Assembly: GCF_902729425.1 (NCBI RefSeq)
Contig: NZ_CACVCH010000125.1
Coordinates: forward strand, 1-64,000
Origin: Magnetospirillum sp. SS-4
Lineage (GTDB): Bacteria > Pseudomonadota > Alphaproteobacteria > Rhodospirillales > Magnetospirillaceae
Direction: 5' to 3'
Length of the DNA: 64,000 nucleotides
Positions within the stretch are counted from its first letter, which is position 1. The number at the start of each line of letters is the position of its first letter. The notes beneath the pieces were generated by a model, which saw only the letters and a list, made by a program, of their open reading frames with translations, was not told where the DNA came from and did no database searches. The position numbers and the translations under genes are program-made. Of this stretch, positions 1-11,790 are shown one piece after another.

Positions 1-201
1 GTGCGCCGTCGAGATGGTGATGCCGCGCGCCTTCTCCTCCGGCGCCTTGTCGATCTGGTCGTACGCCGTGAAGGTGGCGCCGCCCGTCTCCGCCAGGATC
101 TTGGTGATCGCCGCGGTCAGCGAGGTCTTGCCGTGATCGACGTGACCAATGGTGCCGACATTGCAGTGCGGCTTGTTGCGCTCGAATTTAGCCTTAGCCA
201 T
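1..201 (-). CDS. tuf: Elongation factor Tu, N-terminal part (cut by window start)
   Basis: This is the first 67 codons of EF-Tu, the GTPase that delivers aminoacyl-tRNA to the ribosome. The ATG lies at 201-199 and the reading frame runs off the left edge of the window. The translation starts [19 protein letters not shown], followed by the P-loop GHVDHGKT and the start of the switch I region (RGITISTAH). It is the last visible gene of the str operon, 33 bases downstream of fusA, the classical order. Only the N-terminus is present, so nothing can be said about the rest of the protein or about a second tuf copy. Confidence 0.97.
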   Translation of the reverse strand, partial: MAKAKFERNKPHCNVGTIGHVDHGKTSLTAAITKILAETGGATFTAYDQIDKAPEEKARGITISTAH

Positions 202-234
202 CGTGTCTTACTCCGTCCTCGAATAGCGTCGAAC

Positions 235-2319
<2,085 letters not shown>

Positions 2320-2340
2320 GAATTTACTCGATTCTCGATG

Positions 2341-2823
<483 letters not shown>

Positions 2824-3195
2824 TTACTTCGGACGCTTGGCGCCGTACTTCGAACGACGCTGACGGCGGTCCTTGACGCCCTGGGTATCCAGAGTGCCGC
2901 GAATAATGTGGTAGCGAACGCCGGGCAGATCCTTCACGCGGCCGCCGCGGATCATCACAACCGAGTGTTCCTGGAGGTTGTGACCTTCGCCGGGAATGTA
3001 GCTGGTGACCTCGAAACCGTTGGTCAGGCGCACGCGGGCGACCTTACGCAGCGCCGAGTTCGGCTTCTTCGGCGTCGTGGTGTAGACGCGGGTGCACACG
3101 CCGCGCTTCTGCGGGCAGGCCTCCATGGCGGGCACCTTGTTGCGCGCCGCCACGGGCTGGCGCGGCTTACGGATCAATTGATTGATCGTGGGCAT
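2824..3195 (-). CDS. rpsL: 30S ribosomal protein S12
   Basis: S12 is the decoding-centre protein of the small subunit. It has 123 residues, the usual length, and starts [15 protein letters not shown]. The two loops where streptomycin-resistance substitutions occur read wild type ([12 protein letters not shown] and [12 protein letters not shown], both lysines kept), so this locus predicts a streptomycin-sensitive ribosome. It is the first gene of the str operon. About 175 bases of leader separate it from the predicted promoter at 3378-3406, with a terminator-like hairpin in between. Confidence 0.98.
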   Translation of the reverse strand: MPTINQLIRKPRQPVAARNKVPAMEACPQKRGVCTRVYTTTPKKPNSALRKVARVRLTNGFEVTSYIPGEGHNLQEHSVVMIRGGRVKDLPGVRYHIIRGTLDTQGVKDRRQRRSKYGAKRPK

Positions 3196-3233
3196 TCAGT
3201 CACTTTCCCTTCACACGAATCGACGCAACCAAG

Positions 3234-3266
3234 AAAAAACCCGCCGGTAGCCTTTCCACCGGGGTT
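3234..3266 (-). terminator. Terminator-like hairpin inside the str operon leader (possible attenuator)
   Basis: Read on the minus strand, AACCCCGGT and ACCGGCGGGTT can pair around a 9-base loop (GGAAAGGCT), with one or two bulged bases. The stem is followed at once by TTTTTTCTT, the classical layout of an intrinsic terminator. It lies about 40 bases before the rpsL start and about 105-135 bases after the predicted transcription start. No minus-strand gene lies upstream for it to terminate. It therefore looks like a premature terminator or attenuator of the ribosomal protein operon. Confidence 0.6.
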
Positions 3267-3377
3267 TCTTTCGGGTTCCAGTCGCCGACCCGTTCGGCGT
3301 TGAAATTGTGGTTCGCACATCACGGAGCGACCGCCACCAAGCCGACGCCTGAGAACGGTCCCCCCGAGGAAGGCGGC

Positions 3378-3406
3378 ATCCTATTTATCCACCGCCCCCC
3401 CGTCAA
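3378..3406 (-). promoter_or_regulatory. Predicted sigma-70 promoter of the str operon
   Basis: The minus strand reads TTGACG, 17 bases, TAGGAT: a five-of-six -35 box and a four-of-six -10 box at ideal spacing. Transcription would start near 3371. Within 3196-3521, the only gene-free stretch over 300 bases in this window, I see this promoter, the leader hairpin at 3234-3266, and no clear promoter for the plus-strand gene at 3522. Confidence 0.55.
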
Positions 3407-3521
3407 GAGAAAGAGTCGCCCCGCCCGAGCCCCCTCGCCGCCAATTCCGGCCGGCGACGAGTCGGGTCTTGGTAACCTTTATCTGCTACGATGCCTGCAT
3501 CCGTCGAAGACGAGGCGTCCC

Positions 3522-4550
3522 ATGCAGACCCCCACCGCCGACATCGTCCGCACCGACCAGTCCGAACCCGCCCGCCCGGGCCGCGTGGTTTCCGGCATCC
3601 GCGAGGCCGCCGCCCGCACCGGCGTCTCGTTCGATTACCTGCTGGCGCAGGCCACCCAGGAAAGCGGGCTGGACCCCCACGCCCGCAACGCCAAGTCCTC
3701 GGCATCGGGACTGTTCCAGTTCACCGCGTCGACCTGGATGGACATGGTGCGCCGCCATGGCGCCCGGCATGGCCTGGAGGCCGAGGCCGCCGCCATCGTC
3801 AAGGGCGCCAACGGCCGCCTGGACGTCGCCGACAAGGCGGCCCGCAAGGCCATCTTGGACCTGCGCAAGGACCCCGGGCTGTCGTCGCTGATGGCGGCCG
3901 AATACGCCAGGGACAACGCCCGGGTGCTGGAGCGCCGGCTGGGCCGGGCCGCCACCGCCTCCGACCTTTATCTCGCCCATTTCCTGGGAGCCGGCGGCGC
4001 CGCCCGCGTCATCGAGGGCAAGGAGGACAATCCCCGCCATTCCGCCCGGACCCTGCTGCCCGAGGCGGCGCGGGCCAATCCCGAGATATTCCGCAAGGCC
4101 ACGACCGTCGCCGGCCTTTACGACAAGGTGCAGGCCCGCTTCATGAGCGCGATGCCCGACGGCGCCGACGCCTCCCGCCCGGCGCTGAGCCGCCGCGTCG
4201 ATCTGGCGGCGATACGCCCCCTGCCCCGTCCGGAAACCGCGGACCAGGACGCCCACCGGCAAAGCGCCCGTTCCGACACCCCGCCCCTGCCCCCGGTTCC
4301 GCCCGGCAAGGCGATGCCCGCCTCGGACACCCCCACCGCCCAGGCCATGGCCCGGGTCGCCAGCGCCGCCGCCGCCGAGATCGGGGCGGCCTTGCCGGCC
4401 GCCGCCTTCGCGACCGCCATCCAGCCGGACAGCCCGTTCTTCCCGGTCGCGATACCGCCGGCCCCTTCCTCGGTCCGCCAGGGACCGAACGTCGATTCCC
4501 TGACCATGCGGGCGGTGATCCAGGCGATGGATTCCGACAAGGACGTCTGA
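3522..4550 (+). CDS. Lytic transglycosylase-like (SLT fold) protein
   Basis: A 342-residue protein whose first 170 residues look like a soluble lytic transglycosylase domain, the peptidoglycan-cleaving lysozyme-like fold. The catalytic-type glutamate sits in ATQESGLDP and is followed by SSASGLFQFTASTW, the usual GLFQ(F) motif. The C-terminal half is Pro/Ala-rich and low complexity. I chose the ATG at 3522 because a purine-rich GAGGCG precedes it and the upstream in-frame extension is not protein-like. No signal peptide is visible, so export may use another route; flagellar-type transglycosylases also lack classical signals. Its exact substrate or partner is unknown. Confidence 0.75.
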   Translation: MQTPTADIVRTDQSEPARPGRVVSGIREAAARTGVSFDYLLAQATQESGLDPHARNAKSSASGLFQFTASTWMDMVRRHGARHGLEAEAAAIVKGANGRLDVADKAARKAILDLRKDPGLSSLMAAEYARDNARVLERRLGRAATASDLYLAHFLGAGGAARVIEGKEDNPRHSARTLLPEAARANPEIFRKATTVAGLYDKVQARFMSAMPDGADASRPALSRRVDLAAIRPLPRPETADQDAHRQSARSDTPPLPPVPPGKAMPASDTPTAQAMARVASAAAAEIGAALPAAAFATAIQPDSPFFPVAIPPAPSSVRQGPNVDSLTMRAVIQAMDSDKDV

Positions 4551-4559
4551 GCGGGACGG

Positions 4560-6107
4560 CTATTCGTCGAGCCAGTGGGGATCGATGCCCTTGCGGGCCT
4601 TGCGGGCCTCGGCCAGCTTGCGCACATGGGCCAGATTCTTGGCCGCCACCTTGGCCGGCCCCCTGGCGCCATGGGCCTGGAACACCTCCAGCGCCGCCCC
4701 CAGCACCCCCTCGGCCTCGGCCAGATGGGCCGTGCTGCCCTCGCTGTGGCGGTCGATCATGAACAGGGCGGACCCCAGGGTGTTCTGGGTCGCCGCCCAG
4801 GCCAGCGGACCGCGCTCGCGGGTGCGGATCTCCAGCACGGAATGACAGGCGTCGACCGCCCGCTTCAGCACCTCGACGCTCTTGGCCTGATCGCCGTAGA
4901 CCTCCAGCACCTGGGCGACGGTATGCATGATGTCGGCCCAGCGCTGCGGCGTCTCGGTGCGGGAGTAGACCTGAAGCGTCGCCTGGAGCGCCTGGAGCGA
5001 TTCGCGCAGCAATTCGGTCTGGCCGGTCAGCAGGTCCAGCCGGTACAGCCCCACCCCCAGCCGCACCTGGGCCGAGGCCCATTCCTGCGGCATCAGGGCG
5101 CGCGGCAAGGTCTCGACCGCCTGACGCCATTCCTTGATCGCCTCTTCCCACAGCGGCGCGGCGCCGGTCTTCTCGCGCTCGGCCTTGGCGGCCAGGGCGG
5201 CGGCGATGTGCTTGTGCAGCAGGCCGGCCTCCCAGCCGGGATCGGCGCGGCCCAGCCGGCGCTGGGCCTGGCGGTAGGCGTTGACCGCCTTGTCCAGCCA
5301 GGAAGCGGCCTCGGCCGGAGGGACGGCAAGGGCGGCGGCGGTGGCCACATGACCGAACACCAGTTGGACCGAGCGCTGCTGCGGCATGCTCATCTGCACC
5401 GGCGGCTTGGCCGCCAGGGCCTCGGCGGCGGCGGCGGCGGCGGGAAGGTGTCGGCGCAGCGCCGAGCGCTGGGTCTCGGTGACGGGATCGAGGGCGGCCA
5501 GGATGGCGGCGTACAGAAGGTTTCCGGCCGGCTCGGAGAAATCCTTGGGAAGCTCCACCCGGGTGGAGGGGCCGAAGGCGGCGGCGCGCTCGTCGTCGGT
5601 GGTGGCGGTGGCGAGGCGCAGGCGATAGCCCTCCTTGCCGAAATCCCCCCACACCAGCAGGTCGGCATCCTCCTCGGCCACGGCGTGGCGGGTGTTCAGC
5701 ACCACCGAGGACACCAGCGAAGGGTCCTCCAGATTGTCCAGGTGGAATACCTTGCCCAGGGCCTTGACCTTGAGGGTTGGCCGCGCCGTCAGCGCCTGGT
5801 TGAGATAGCCGGCGGCGGCGCCGTCGGCGTCGCCGACCAGGGCGGCCACGATGATGGTGAAGGCCGGCGGCTCGATTCCGGCGGCGGCGGGAGCCGGAGA
5901 CGACGACGGGGCGGCGGCCGGCCTGGCCCGGAACAGGCCGGCGATCATCTCCAGCAGACCGCCGCTCCTGGCCGAGGCCGGATCGGGAGCGGCCGCCGGT
6001 GCCGAGGCCGGAGCCGAAGGCACGCCGCCGCCGCCACGCGGCGCCATCAGGTCGCGGGCGCGGCGCAGGCGTTCGGCCTTCTTGTCGTTGTCCTCGGCGG
6101 TTGCCAT
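4560..6107 (-). CDS. TPR-like protein of unknown function
   Basis: I do not recognise a specific family for this 515-residue protein. Residues 1-90 are charged and then Ala/Pro/Ser-rich. From about 95 there is a folded domain (FTIIVAALVGDADGAAAGYL). The C-terminal half has tetratricopeptide-like helices with the WA-x-TQNTLGSAL and RWADIMHTVAQVLEVYG patterns that recur in alphaproteobacterial TPR proteins. No signal peptide or membrane segment is evident, so it is probably a cytoplasmic scaffold. It converges on the transglycosylase gene, with 9 bases between their ends, and is divergent from the AmpG-like gene. Confidence 0.65.
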   Translation of the reverse strand: MATAEDNDKKAERLRRARDLMAPRGGGGVPSAPASAPAAAPDPASARSGGLLEMIAGLFRARPAAAPSSSPAPAAAGIEPPAFTIIVAALVGDADGAAAGYLNQALTARPTLKVKALGKVFHLDNLEDPSLVSSVVLNTRHAVAEEDADLLVWGDFGKEGYRLRLATATTDDERAAAFGPSTRVELPKDFSEPAGNLLYAAILAALDPVTETQRSALRRHLPAAAAAAEALAAKPPVQMSMPQQRSVQLVFGHVATAAALAVPPAEAASWLDKAVNAYRQAQRRLGRADPGWEAGLLHKHIAAALAAKAEREKTGAAPLWEEAIKEWRQAVETLPRALMPQEWASAQVRLGVGLYRLDLLTGQTELLRESLQALQATLQVYSRTETPQRWADIMHTVAQVLEVYGDQAKSVEVLKRAVDACHSVLEIRTRERGPLAWAATQNTLGSALFMIDRHSEGSTAHLAEAEGVLGAALEVFQAHGARGPAKVAAKNLAHVRKLAEARKARKGIDPHWLDE

Positions 6108-6252
6108 GCCCCAACCCTATACGGCACCGCCGCGCCAACGGCAACTGGTCTGGCGTCCGGAACCGGGGCATTTGCCACTGGACGGAGGCGGCGACATCAT
6201 CTAGTGGTCATGATGCGCGTCGCGATCAATCCTTTGCAAACAGGATGGCTCC

Positions 6253-7587
6253 ATGACCGGCTGGGCTTCATCCTTCGCCGCCTACCTGGATCGGCGGGTG
6301 ATGATGGTGCTGCTGCTGGGATTTTCCAGCGGCCTGCCCTTGCTGTTGACCTTTTCCACCTTGTCGGCCTGGCTGAAGGGGGAAGGCATCTCGCGCACCG
6401 CCATCGGCATCTTCGCCCTGGTGGGCACCCCCTACGCCCTGAAATTCCTGTGGTCGCCCCTGATCGACCGGCTGCCTCTGCCCATCCTGACCCGCGCGCT
6501 GGGACGCCGGCGCGGCTGGGGGGTGCTGATCCAGGTATTGCTGATCGTCACCATCCTGGCGCTGGGGGCCACCGATCCGGTCGAGCACTTGTGGCTGACC
6601 GCCTCGCTGGCGGTAATGGTGGCCTTCCTGTCGGCCAGCCAGGATATCGTCATCGACGCCTACCGGGTCGAGATTCTCGATTCCGGCCAGCAGGGGCCGG
6701 GAGCCGGGGCGGTGCAGACCGGCTATCGTCTGGCCATGCTGGCCGCTGGCGCCAGCGCCTTGCTGGTGGCCTCGCAATGGGGATGGTTCGCCGCCTACGC
6801 CACCATGGCGGCACTGCTGTCGGTGGGGCTGGTCACCCTGCTGCTGGGGCCGGAGCCCGAAATCAAGGTCTCGGCCGCCACCCTGGAGCGCGAGCGCAAG
6901 GCCGCCGAATTCCTGAACACTCGCCCCCATATGAAGGGTGCCAGGGCCAAGGTGGTGGCGTGGCTGTACGGCGCCGTGGTCTGCCCCTTCGCCGACATCA
7001 TGTCGCGGCCGGGCTGGCTGGCGGTACTGCTGTTCGTCATCGGCTACAAGATGGGCGAGGCCATGGCCGGCGCCATGGCCAACACCTTATATATCGAAAT
7101 GGGCTTCGGGCTGGACGAGATCGCCTATGTCAGCAAGGTCTTCGGCTTCGGCGCCACCATCCTCGGCACCCTGATCGGCGGCGCCCTGGTGGCGCGTCTC
7201 GGGGTGATGCGGGCGCTGCTGATCTTCGGAATCCTGCAATCGCTGGGCAATCTGTTCTATGTGGTCCAGGCGCTGGCCGGACACAATGTCTGGGCGCTGG
7301 CGGTGTGCGTCTTCGCCGAGAACCTGACCGCCGGCATGGCCGGATCGGCCCTGGTCGCCTATATCTCGGGCCTGTGCAACGTCGCCTACACCGCCACTCA
7401 ATACGCCCTGCTGTCGTCGCTGACCGCCGTCGGCCGCACCCTGTTCGCCTCCACCAGCGGCAAGCTGGCCGACATGCTGGGCTGGGTGGATTTTTTCCTG
7501 ATGACCACGGTGATCACCGTGCCGGCGCTGCTGCTGCTGCCATGGCTGATGCGCCAGCAGGAGAGAGTTGCGCCGGAGACGGGTTGA
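6253..7587 (+). CDS. ampG: AmpG-type MFS permease (muropeptide transporter family)
   Basis: A 444-residue inner-membrane protein with about 12 hydrophobic segments. The N-terminus matches the AmpG family: LGFSSGLPLLLTFSTLSAWL, then GTPYALKFLWSPLIDR, and SASQDIVIDAYRVE. AmpG imports GlcNAc-anhydroMurNAc peptides for cell-wall recycling. The ATG at 6253 has CAGGA seven bases upstream. Other recycling-type genes (an LdcA-like and a MurC/Mpl-like gene) lie at the far end of the window, which supports but does not prove the substrate. Family assignment is strong; substrate is by homology. Confidence 0.85.
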   Translation: MTGWASSFAAYLDRRVMMVLLLGFSSGLPLLLTFSTLSAWLKGEGISRTAIGIFALVGTPYALKFLWSPLIDRLPLPILTRALGRRRGWGVLIQVLLIVTILALGATDPVEHLWLTASLAVMVAFLSASQDIVIDAYRVEILDSGQQGPGAGAVQTGYRLAMLAAGASALLVASQWGWFAAYATMAALLSVGLVTLLLGPEPEIKVSAATLERERKAAEFLNTRPHMKGARAKVVAWLYGAVVCPFADIMSRPGWLAVLLFVIGYKMGEAMAGAMANTLYIEMGFGLDEIAYVSKVFGFGATILGTLIGGALVARLGVMRALLIFGILQSLGNLFYVVQALAGHNVWALAVCVFAENLTAGMAGSALVAYISGLCNVAYTATQYALLSSLTAVGRTLFASTSGKLADMLGWVDFFLMTTVITVPALLLLPWLMRQQERVAPETG

Positions 7588-7602
7588 AACCCGGCCCCCA
7601 AG

Positions 7603-7618
7603 GGGTCATGCTTGACCC
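7603..7618 (+). terminator. Weak hairpin after the AmpG-like gene
   Basis: GGGTCA-TGCT-TGACCC forms a perfect 6-bp stem 15 bases after the stop codon. There is no T-run and a competing CCCC-AA-GGGG fold lies just upstream, so this is only a possible terminator. Confidence 0.3.
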
Positions 7619-7639
7619 AGGAATCATTCCAAAGGCCAT

Positions 7640-8764
7640 ATGTCCATGCGGCTGGGCGTTCCCAGGGAGATCAAGACGCACGAATACCGGGTCGGGCTGA
7701 CTCCGGGTTCGGTGCGCGAACTGGCCCATCGCGGCCATCGGGTGGTGGTGGAGACCGGGGCCGGCGACGGCATCGGCTGTTCCGATGCCGCCTATCTGGC
7801 CGCCGGAGCCGAAATCGCCGGAACCGGCGCCGAGGTGTTCGCCGCCGCCGATCTGGTGGTCAAGGTCAAGGAGCCCCAGCCCTCGGAATTTCCGCTGCTG
7901 CGCGACGGCCAGATCCTGTTCACCTATCTGCATCTGGCCCCCGACCCTGCCCAGACCCGTGCCCTGGTGGAATCGGGCATCAGCGCCATCGCCTACGAAA
8001 CCGTCACCGATGCCGCCGGACGGCTGCCGCTACTGGCGCCCATGTCCGAGGTGGCCGGGCGCATGTCGATCCAGGTCGGCGCCCATTGCCTGGAAAAGGA
8101 GCAAGGCGGCGCCGGCGTGCTGCTGGGCGGCGTGCCCGGGGTGGCGCCGGCCAAGGTGGTGGTGCTGGGCGGCGGCGTGGTCGGGTCCAACGCCACCCGC
8201 ATGGCGGTCGGCCTGGGCGCCCGCGTCGTGGTGCTCGACCGCTCGCTGGCCCGGCTCGCCCATATCGACGAATTGCTGCTGAACACGGTGGAAACCGCCT
8301 ACGCCACCATGGACAACATCGAGCACCACGTACTGGAGGCCGACCTGCTGGTCGGCGCCGTGCTGGTACCGGGCGCGGCGGCTCCGAAACTGGTCAGCCG
8401 CCAGATGGTGGCGGCCATGCGCAAGGGCTCGGTGCTGGTGGACGTGGCCATCGACCAGGGCGGCTGTTTCGAGACGTCGCGGCCCACCACCCACGCCGCG
8501 CCCACCTTCGTGGCGGAAGGCATGGTGCATTACTGCGTCACCAACATGCCGGGCGCGGTGGCACGGACCTCGGCCTTCGCGCTCAACAACGCCACGCTTC
8601 CCTTCGTGCTGGCCCTGGCCGACAAGGGCCTTGCCGGCGCGCTGTCCGAGGACCCGCATTTCCGCGCGGGCCTCAACGTTCATCGCGGCCACGTCACCCA
8701 TGCGGCGGTGGCCCGCGACCTGGGCTATGCCTTCACGGCGCCGGAGAGCGCCCTTTCTGACTAG
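7640..8764 (+). CDS. ald: Alanine dehydrogenase
   Basis: NAD-dependent L-alanine dehydrogenase, which interconverts alanine with pyruvate and ammonium. The 374 residues are full length for the family. It opens [20 protein letters not shown], has the catalytic-type lysine in VKVKEPQ and histidine in YLHLAPD, and carries the Rossmann motif [17 protein letters not shown] at about residues 172-188. A second ATG six bases downstream (7646) is an equally possible start. It is followed 15 bases later by ppa on the same strand. Confidence 0.95.
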   Translation: MSMRLGVPREIKTHEYRVGLTPGSVRELAHRGHRVVVETGAGDGIGCSDAAYLAAGAEIAGTGAEVFAAADLVVKVKEPQPSEFPLLRDGQILFTYLHLAPDPAQTRALVESGISAIAYETVTDAAGRLPLLAPMSEVAGRMSIQVGAHCLEKEQGGAGVLLGGVPGVAPAKVVVLGGGVVGSNATRMAVGLGARVVVLDRSLARLAHIDELLLNTVETAYATMDNIEHHVLEADLLVGAVLVPGAAAPKLVSRQMVAAMRKGSVLVDVAIDQGGCFETSRPTTHAAPTFVAEGMVHYCVTNMPGAVARTSAFALNNATLPFVLALADKGLAGALSEDPHFRAGLNVHRGHVTHAAVARDLGYAFTAPESALSD

Positions 8765-8779
8765 GGATACACAGCAGAC

Positions 8780-9337
8780 ATGGACATCAAGAAGATTCCC
8801 ATCGGCAAGAACCCGCCCCGCGACGTCAACGTGATCATCGAAATTCCGTTGCGCGGCGATCCGGTCAAGTACGAGGTGGACAAGGAATCGGGCGCCATGT
8901 ACGTGGACCGCTTCCTCAACACCGCCATGCATTACCCGGTGAATTACGGCTTCGTGCCCCACACCTTGTCCGAGGACGGCGATCCGGTCGACGTCATGGT
9001 GGTGGGCAGCGTGCCGGTGGCGGTGGGCGCGGTGATGCGCTCGCGCCCCATCGGGGTGCTGCTGATGGAGGACGAGGCCGGCATGGACGAGAAGATCCTG
9101 GCGGTTCCCCACACCAAGCTGCATCCGTTCTACGACGGCGTCACCACCTACGAGGATCTGCCCAAGATCCTGGTACAGCAGATCGAACACTTCTTCGTCC
9201 ACTACAAGGACCTGGAAGTGGGCAAGTGGGTGCAGTTGAAGGGCTGGGGCGGGCCGGAGAAGGCCGCCGCCATCATTCAGGAATCCATCGACCGCGCCGC
9301 CGCCGCCAAGCCCAAACCCAAGCCCCGGAAGAAGTAG
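8780..9337 (+). CDS. ppa: Inorganic pyrophosphatase (family I)
   Basis: A soluble pyrophosphatase that hydrolyses PPi and pulls biosynthetic reactions forward. The core is typical: MHYPVNYGFVPHTLSEDGDP followed by VDVMV holds the metal-binding acidic residues. The protein is 185 residues, a little longer than E. coli Ppa because of a Lys/Pro/Ala-rich C-terminal tail. It lies 15 bases after ald and ends at a bidirectional hairpin shared with the convergent nadK gene. Confidence 0.96.
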   Translation: MDIKKIPIGKNPPRDVNVIIEIPLRGDPVKYEVDKESGAMYVDRFLNTAMHYPVNYGFVPHTLSEDGDPVDVMVVGSVPVAVGAVMRSRPIGVLLMEDEAGMDEKILAVPHTKLHPFYDGVTTYEDLPKILVQQIEHFFVHYKDLEVGKWVQLKGWGGPEKAAAIIQESIDRAAAAKPKPKPRKK

Positions 9338-9343
9338 GACAGG

Positions 9344-9379
9344 CTCCCATCCCGGCGGACAGCCCCGCCGGGATGGGAG
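9344..9379. terminator. Bidirectional terminator-type hairpin between ppa and nadK
   Basis: CTCCCATCCCGGCGG and CCGCCGGGATGGGAG form a perfect 15-bp stem with a 6-base loop, filling the 43-base gap between two convergent genes. There is no clear T-run on either strand, so termination may rely on stem strength or on Rho. Confidence 0.65.
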
Positions 9380-9380
9380 A

Positions 9381-10148
9381 TCACGGCAGGAACTGCTCGG
9401 CGATGATGCGTTCCTCCAGATTGTGCTCGGGGTCGAACAGCAGCGCCAGATCGATGGAACGGTCCTCGCGCACCTCGACCTCGGCCACGTCGCGCACCTC
9501 GGTGTAGTCGGCGACGGCGCTGACCGGACGCTTGGCCGCTTCCCGCACCTCGAAGATCACGGTGGCGGTATGGGGCAGCAAGGCGCCGCGCCAGCGCCTG
9601 GGCCGGAACGGGCTGATGGGGGTCAGGGCGGTGATGCCGGCCCCCAGCGGAATGATCGGACCGTGGGCCGACAGGTTGTAGGCGGTGCTGCCGGCCGGGG
9701 TGGACAGCAAGATGCCGTCGCAGGCCAGTTCGTCCAGCCGCACCTTGCCGTCGATGCGGATGCGCAGCTTGGCGGCCTGCCGGGTTTCGCGCAACAGCGA
9801 CACCTCGTTCATGGCCAGGGCCTCGACCTGCTCGCCCTGGCTGGTGCGGGCGATCATGCGCAGCGGATGCAAGATCACCTTCTGGGCGCGCGACAGCCGC
9901 TCGATCAGGCCGTGCTCGCGGAAGCTGTTCATCAGGAAGCCCACCGTTCCCCGGTTCATGCCATAGATGGGAATGCGGCGGCCGACGAAACGGTGCAGCG
10001 TCTCCAGCATGAAGCCGTCGCCGCCCAGCGCCACCACCAGATCGGCCCGGTCCGGGTCCACATGGTCGTAGCGGCTCTCCAGCCGACGCATGGCCGCCTG
10101 GGCGGCGTCGGATTCGGCGGCGACGAAGGCGACGGAGGAAAAGGTCAT
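9381..10148 (-). CDS. nadK: NAD kinase
   Basis: Phosphorylates NAD to NADP. The 255-residue protein has the diagnostic [13 protein letters not shown] motif (GGDG) near residue 40, then [13 protein letters not shown], and the [14 protein letters not shown] region typical of short bacterial NAD kinases. The ATG at 10148 is 10 bases downstream of the esterase gene on the same strand, so the two are probably co-transcribed. Confidence 0.95.
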   Translation of the reverse strand: MTFSSVAFVAAESDAAQAAMRRLESRYDHVDPDRADLVVALGGDGFMLETLHRFVGRRIPIYGMNRGTVGFLMNSFREHGLIERLSRAQKVILHPLRMIARTSQGEQVEALAMNEVSLLRETRQAAKLRIRIDGKVRLDELACDGILLSTPAGSTAYNLSAHGPIIPLGAGITALTPISPFRPRRWRGALLPHTATVIFEVREAAKRPVSAVADYTEVRDVAEVEVREDRSIDLALLFDPEHNLEERIIAEQFLP

Positions 10149-10158
10149 GGCGGCCCCG

Positions 10159-10827
10159 TCACAATCCGAAGGTCTGGCCCAGGAATTTCAGCGCCAGCTT
10201 GGCGCCGGGACCATCGATGCCGTGACCGAGGCCGGGGCGCAGTTCGGTCAGCACCGGCACCCCCACCGCGGCCAGCGCCCGCTCGGCGGTGGGCAGGCTG
10301 GCGGGGTTGACCACCTCGTCATCCTCGCCGTGGATCAGCAGCACCCTCGGCCTGGCGGAAATCTCGCCGGCCAGCGAGGCGGCGTCCACCAGGGCGCCGG
10401 AAAAGCCCACCACCGCCGCCGGCGGCCGGGGACGGCGCAGCGCCACATGCAGCGCCATCATGGTGCCCTGGCTGAATCCCACCAGCGCCATGTCGGCGTC
10501 GGCCACGCCCCACAAGGCCAGTTGCTCGTCGAGATAGGCGTTCAAGAGCGGCGCGGTGCGGCGCACCCCCTCGGCGATGACGCTGGCGGTCCGGTCCTGG
10601 AGGCTGAACCACTGGCGGCCGAAAGGCGCCATGTCGAATTCCTGGGGCGCGTCGGGAGCGACGAAGGCGGCATCGGGCAGGATGTTGGCGAAGAATGGCG
10701 CCAGGTCGATCAGGTCGCCGCCATCGACCCCGACCCCGTGCAGCAGCACCACCAGTTGCGCCGCCGGCCCGCCCGAGGCGGGTTCGACGCAAGGACCGGT
10801 CAGGGTGGATTCTGGCTTGGGGGGCAT
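10159..10827 (-). CDS. Phospholipase/carboxylesterase-family alpha/beta hydrolase
   Basis: A 222-residue serine hydrolase of the carboxylesterase/thioesterase family (YpfH/Abhydrolase_2 type). The oxyanion-region motif [15 protein letters not shown] is near residues 25-40, the nucleophile serine is in GFSQG, the acid is in HGEDDEVV and the histidine is in GLGHGID. No signal peptide is seen, so it acts in the cytoplasm, probably on small esters or acyl-protein thioesters. It is first in a two-gene unit with nadK. The physiological substrate cannot be read from sequence. Confidence 0.85.
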   Translation of the reverse strand: MPPKPESTLTGPCVEPASGGPAAQLVVLLHGVGVDGGDLIDLAPFFANILPDAAFVAPDAPQEFDMAPFGRQWFSLQDRTASVIAEGVRRTAPLLNAYLDEQLALWGVADADMALVGFSQGTMMALHVALRRPRPPAAVVGFSGALVDAASLAGEISARPRVLLIHGEDDEVVNPASLPTAERALAAVGVPVLTELRPGLGHGIDGPGAKLALKFLGQTFGL

Positions 10828-10908
10828 GGGGGCTCCTGGAGAATTCGAACTGATCGGCCACTATGATATGGTCGCGTCGCTTACACCAACTCTAACATTG
10901 CGATTGCC

Positions 10909-11766
10909 GTGATCGTCACCCGATTCGCCCCCAGCCCGACCGGCGAGCTTCACCTCGGCCACGCCCATTCCGCCTTGTTCGCCCACGGCGAGGCCATGCG
11001 GGCCGGCGGACGGTTCCTGCTGCGCATAGAAGATATCGACCAGAGCCGCTGCCGCCCGGAATTCGCCGATTCCATCCTGGCCGACCTGGCGTGGCTGGGA
11101 CTGGACTGGGAAAAGCCGGTGCGCCGCCAGTCCGACCATTTCGACGATTACCGCGCCGCCCTGGAACGGCTGGAGGCGGCCGGCCTGCTTTACCCCTGCT
11201 TTTGCACCCGCAAGGACATCGTCCAGGCCGGCAACGCCCCCCACGGACCGGACGGACCGGTCTATCCCGGCATTTGCCGCCCCCTGTCGGCAGCGGAACG
11301 GCATGACCGCATCCAATCCGGCATCGCCTACGCCCTGCGCCTCGACATGACGGCGGCCACGGAGCGCGTCGGCGCGCTGAACTGGCACGACCGCGCGGCG
11401 GGATGGGTGGAGGCGCGGCCCGACCTGTTCGGCGATGTGGTGCTGGCCAGGAAGGACACCCCCACCAGCTATCATCTGGCCGTCACCGTCGACGACGCGG
11501 CGCAGGGGGTGACGCTGGTGACGCGGGGAGAGGACCTGTTCGCCGCCACCCATGTCCATCGCTTGCTTCAGGCGCTGCTGGGCCTGCCGGTGCCGGACCA
11601 TGCCCACCATCGCCTGCTGACCGATGCCGAGGGCCGGCGCTACGCCAAGCGCGACCGTTCGCTGACGCTGCGCGCCCTGCGGGAAGCCGGTGCGTCGCCC
11701 GCCCGAGTGCGGGACATGGCCGGCATGGGTGAGGCCTTCCGCCTGGGTCGCGGCGATGCCATTTAA
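10909..11766 (+). CDS. gluQ: Glutamyl-Q tRNA(Asp) synthetase
   Basis: A truncated GluRS paralogue that attaches glutamate to the queuosine at position 34 of tRNA(Asp). It has 285 residues, lacks the anticodon-binding domain, and starts at a GTG (VIVTRFAPSPTGELHLGHAH). HLGH is the class I signature. The zinc site CFCTRKD...YPGICR is typical of GluQ. KMSKS is replaced by YAKRDRSLT, as in the family. It is followed 24 bases later by the formate dehydrogenase genes and could share their transcript. Confidence 0.93.
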   Translation: MIVTRFAPSPTGELHLGHAHSALFAHGEAMRAGGRFLLRIEDIDQSRCRPEFADSILADLAWLGLDWEKPVRRQSDHFDDYRAALERLEAAGLLYPCFCTRKDIVQAGNAPHGPDGPVYPGICRPLSAAERHDRIQSGIAYALRLDMTAATERVGALNWHDRAAGWVEARPDLFGDVVLARKDTPTSYHLAVTVDDAAQGVTLVTRGEDLFAATHVHRLLQALLGLPVPDHAHHRLLTDAEGRRYAKRDRSLTLRALREAGASPARVRDMAGMGEAFRLGRGDAI

Positions 11767-11790
11767 CGAAATACCAGCCCCGGAGAGCCC

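Noticed and set aside
10839-10867. Possible promoter before gluQ (TATGAT at 10862-10867)
   Set aside because: No acceptable -35 box at the right spacing, and gluQ starts with GTG without a clear Shine-Dalgarno, so I cannot support a specific site.
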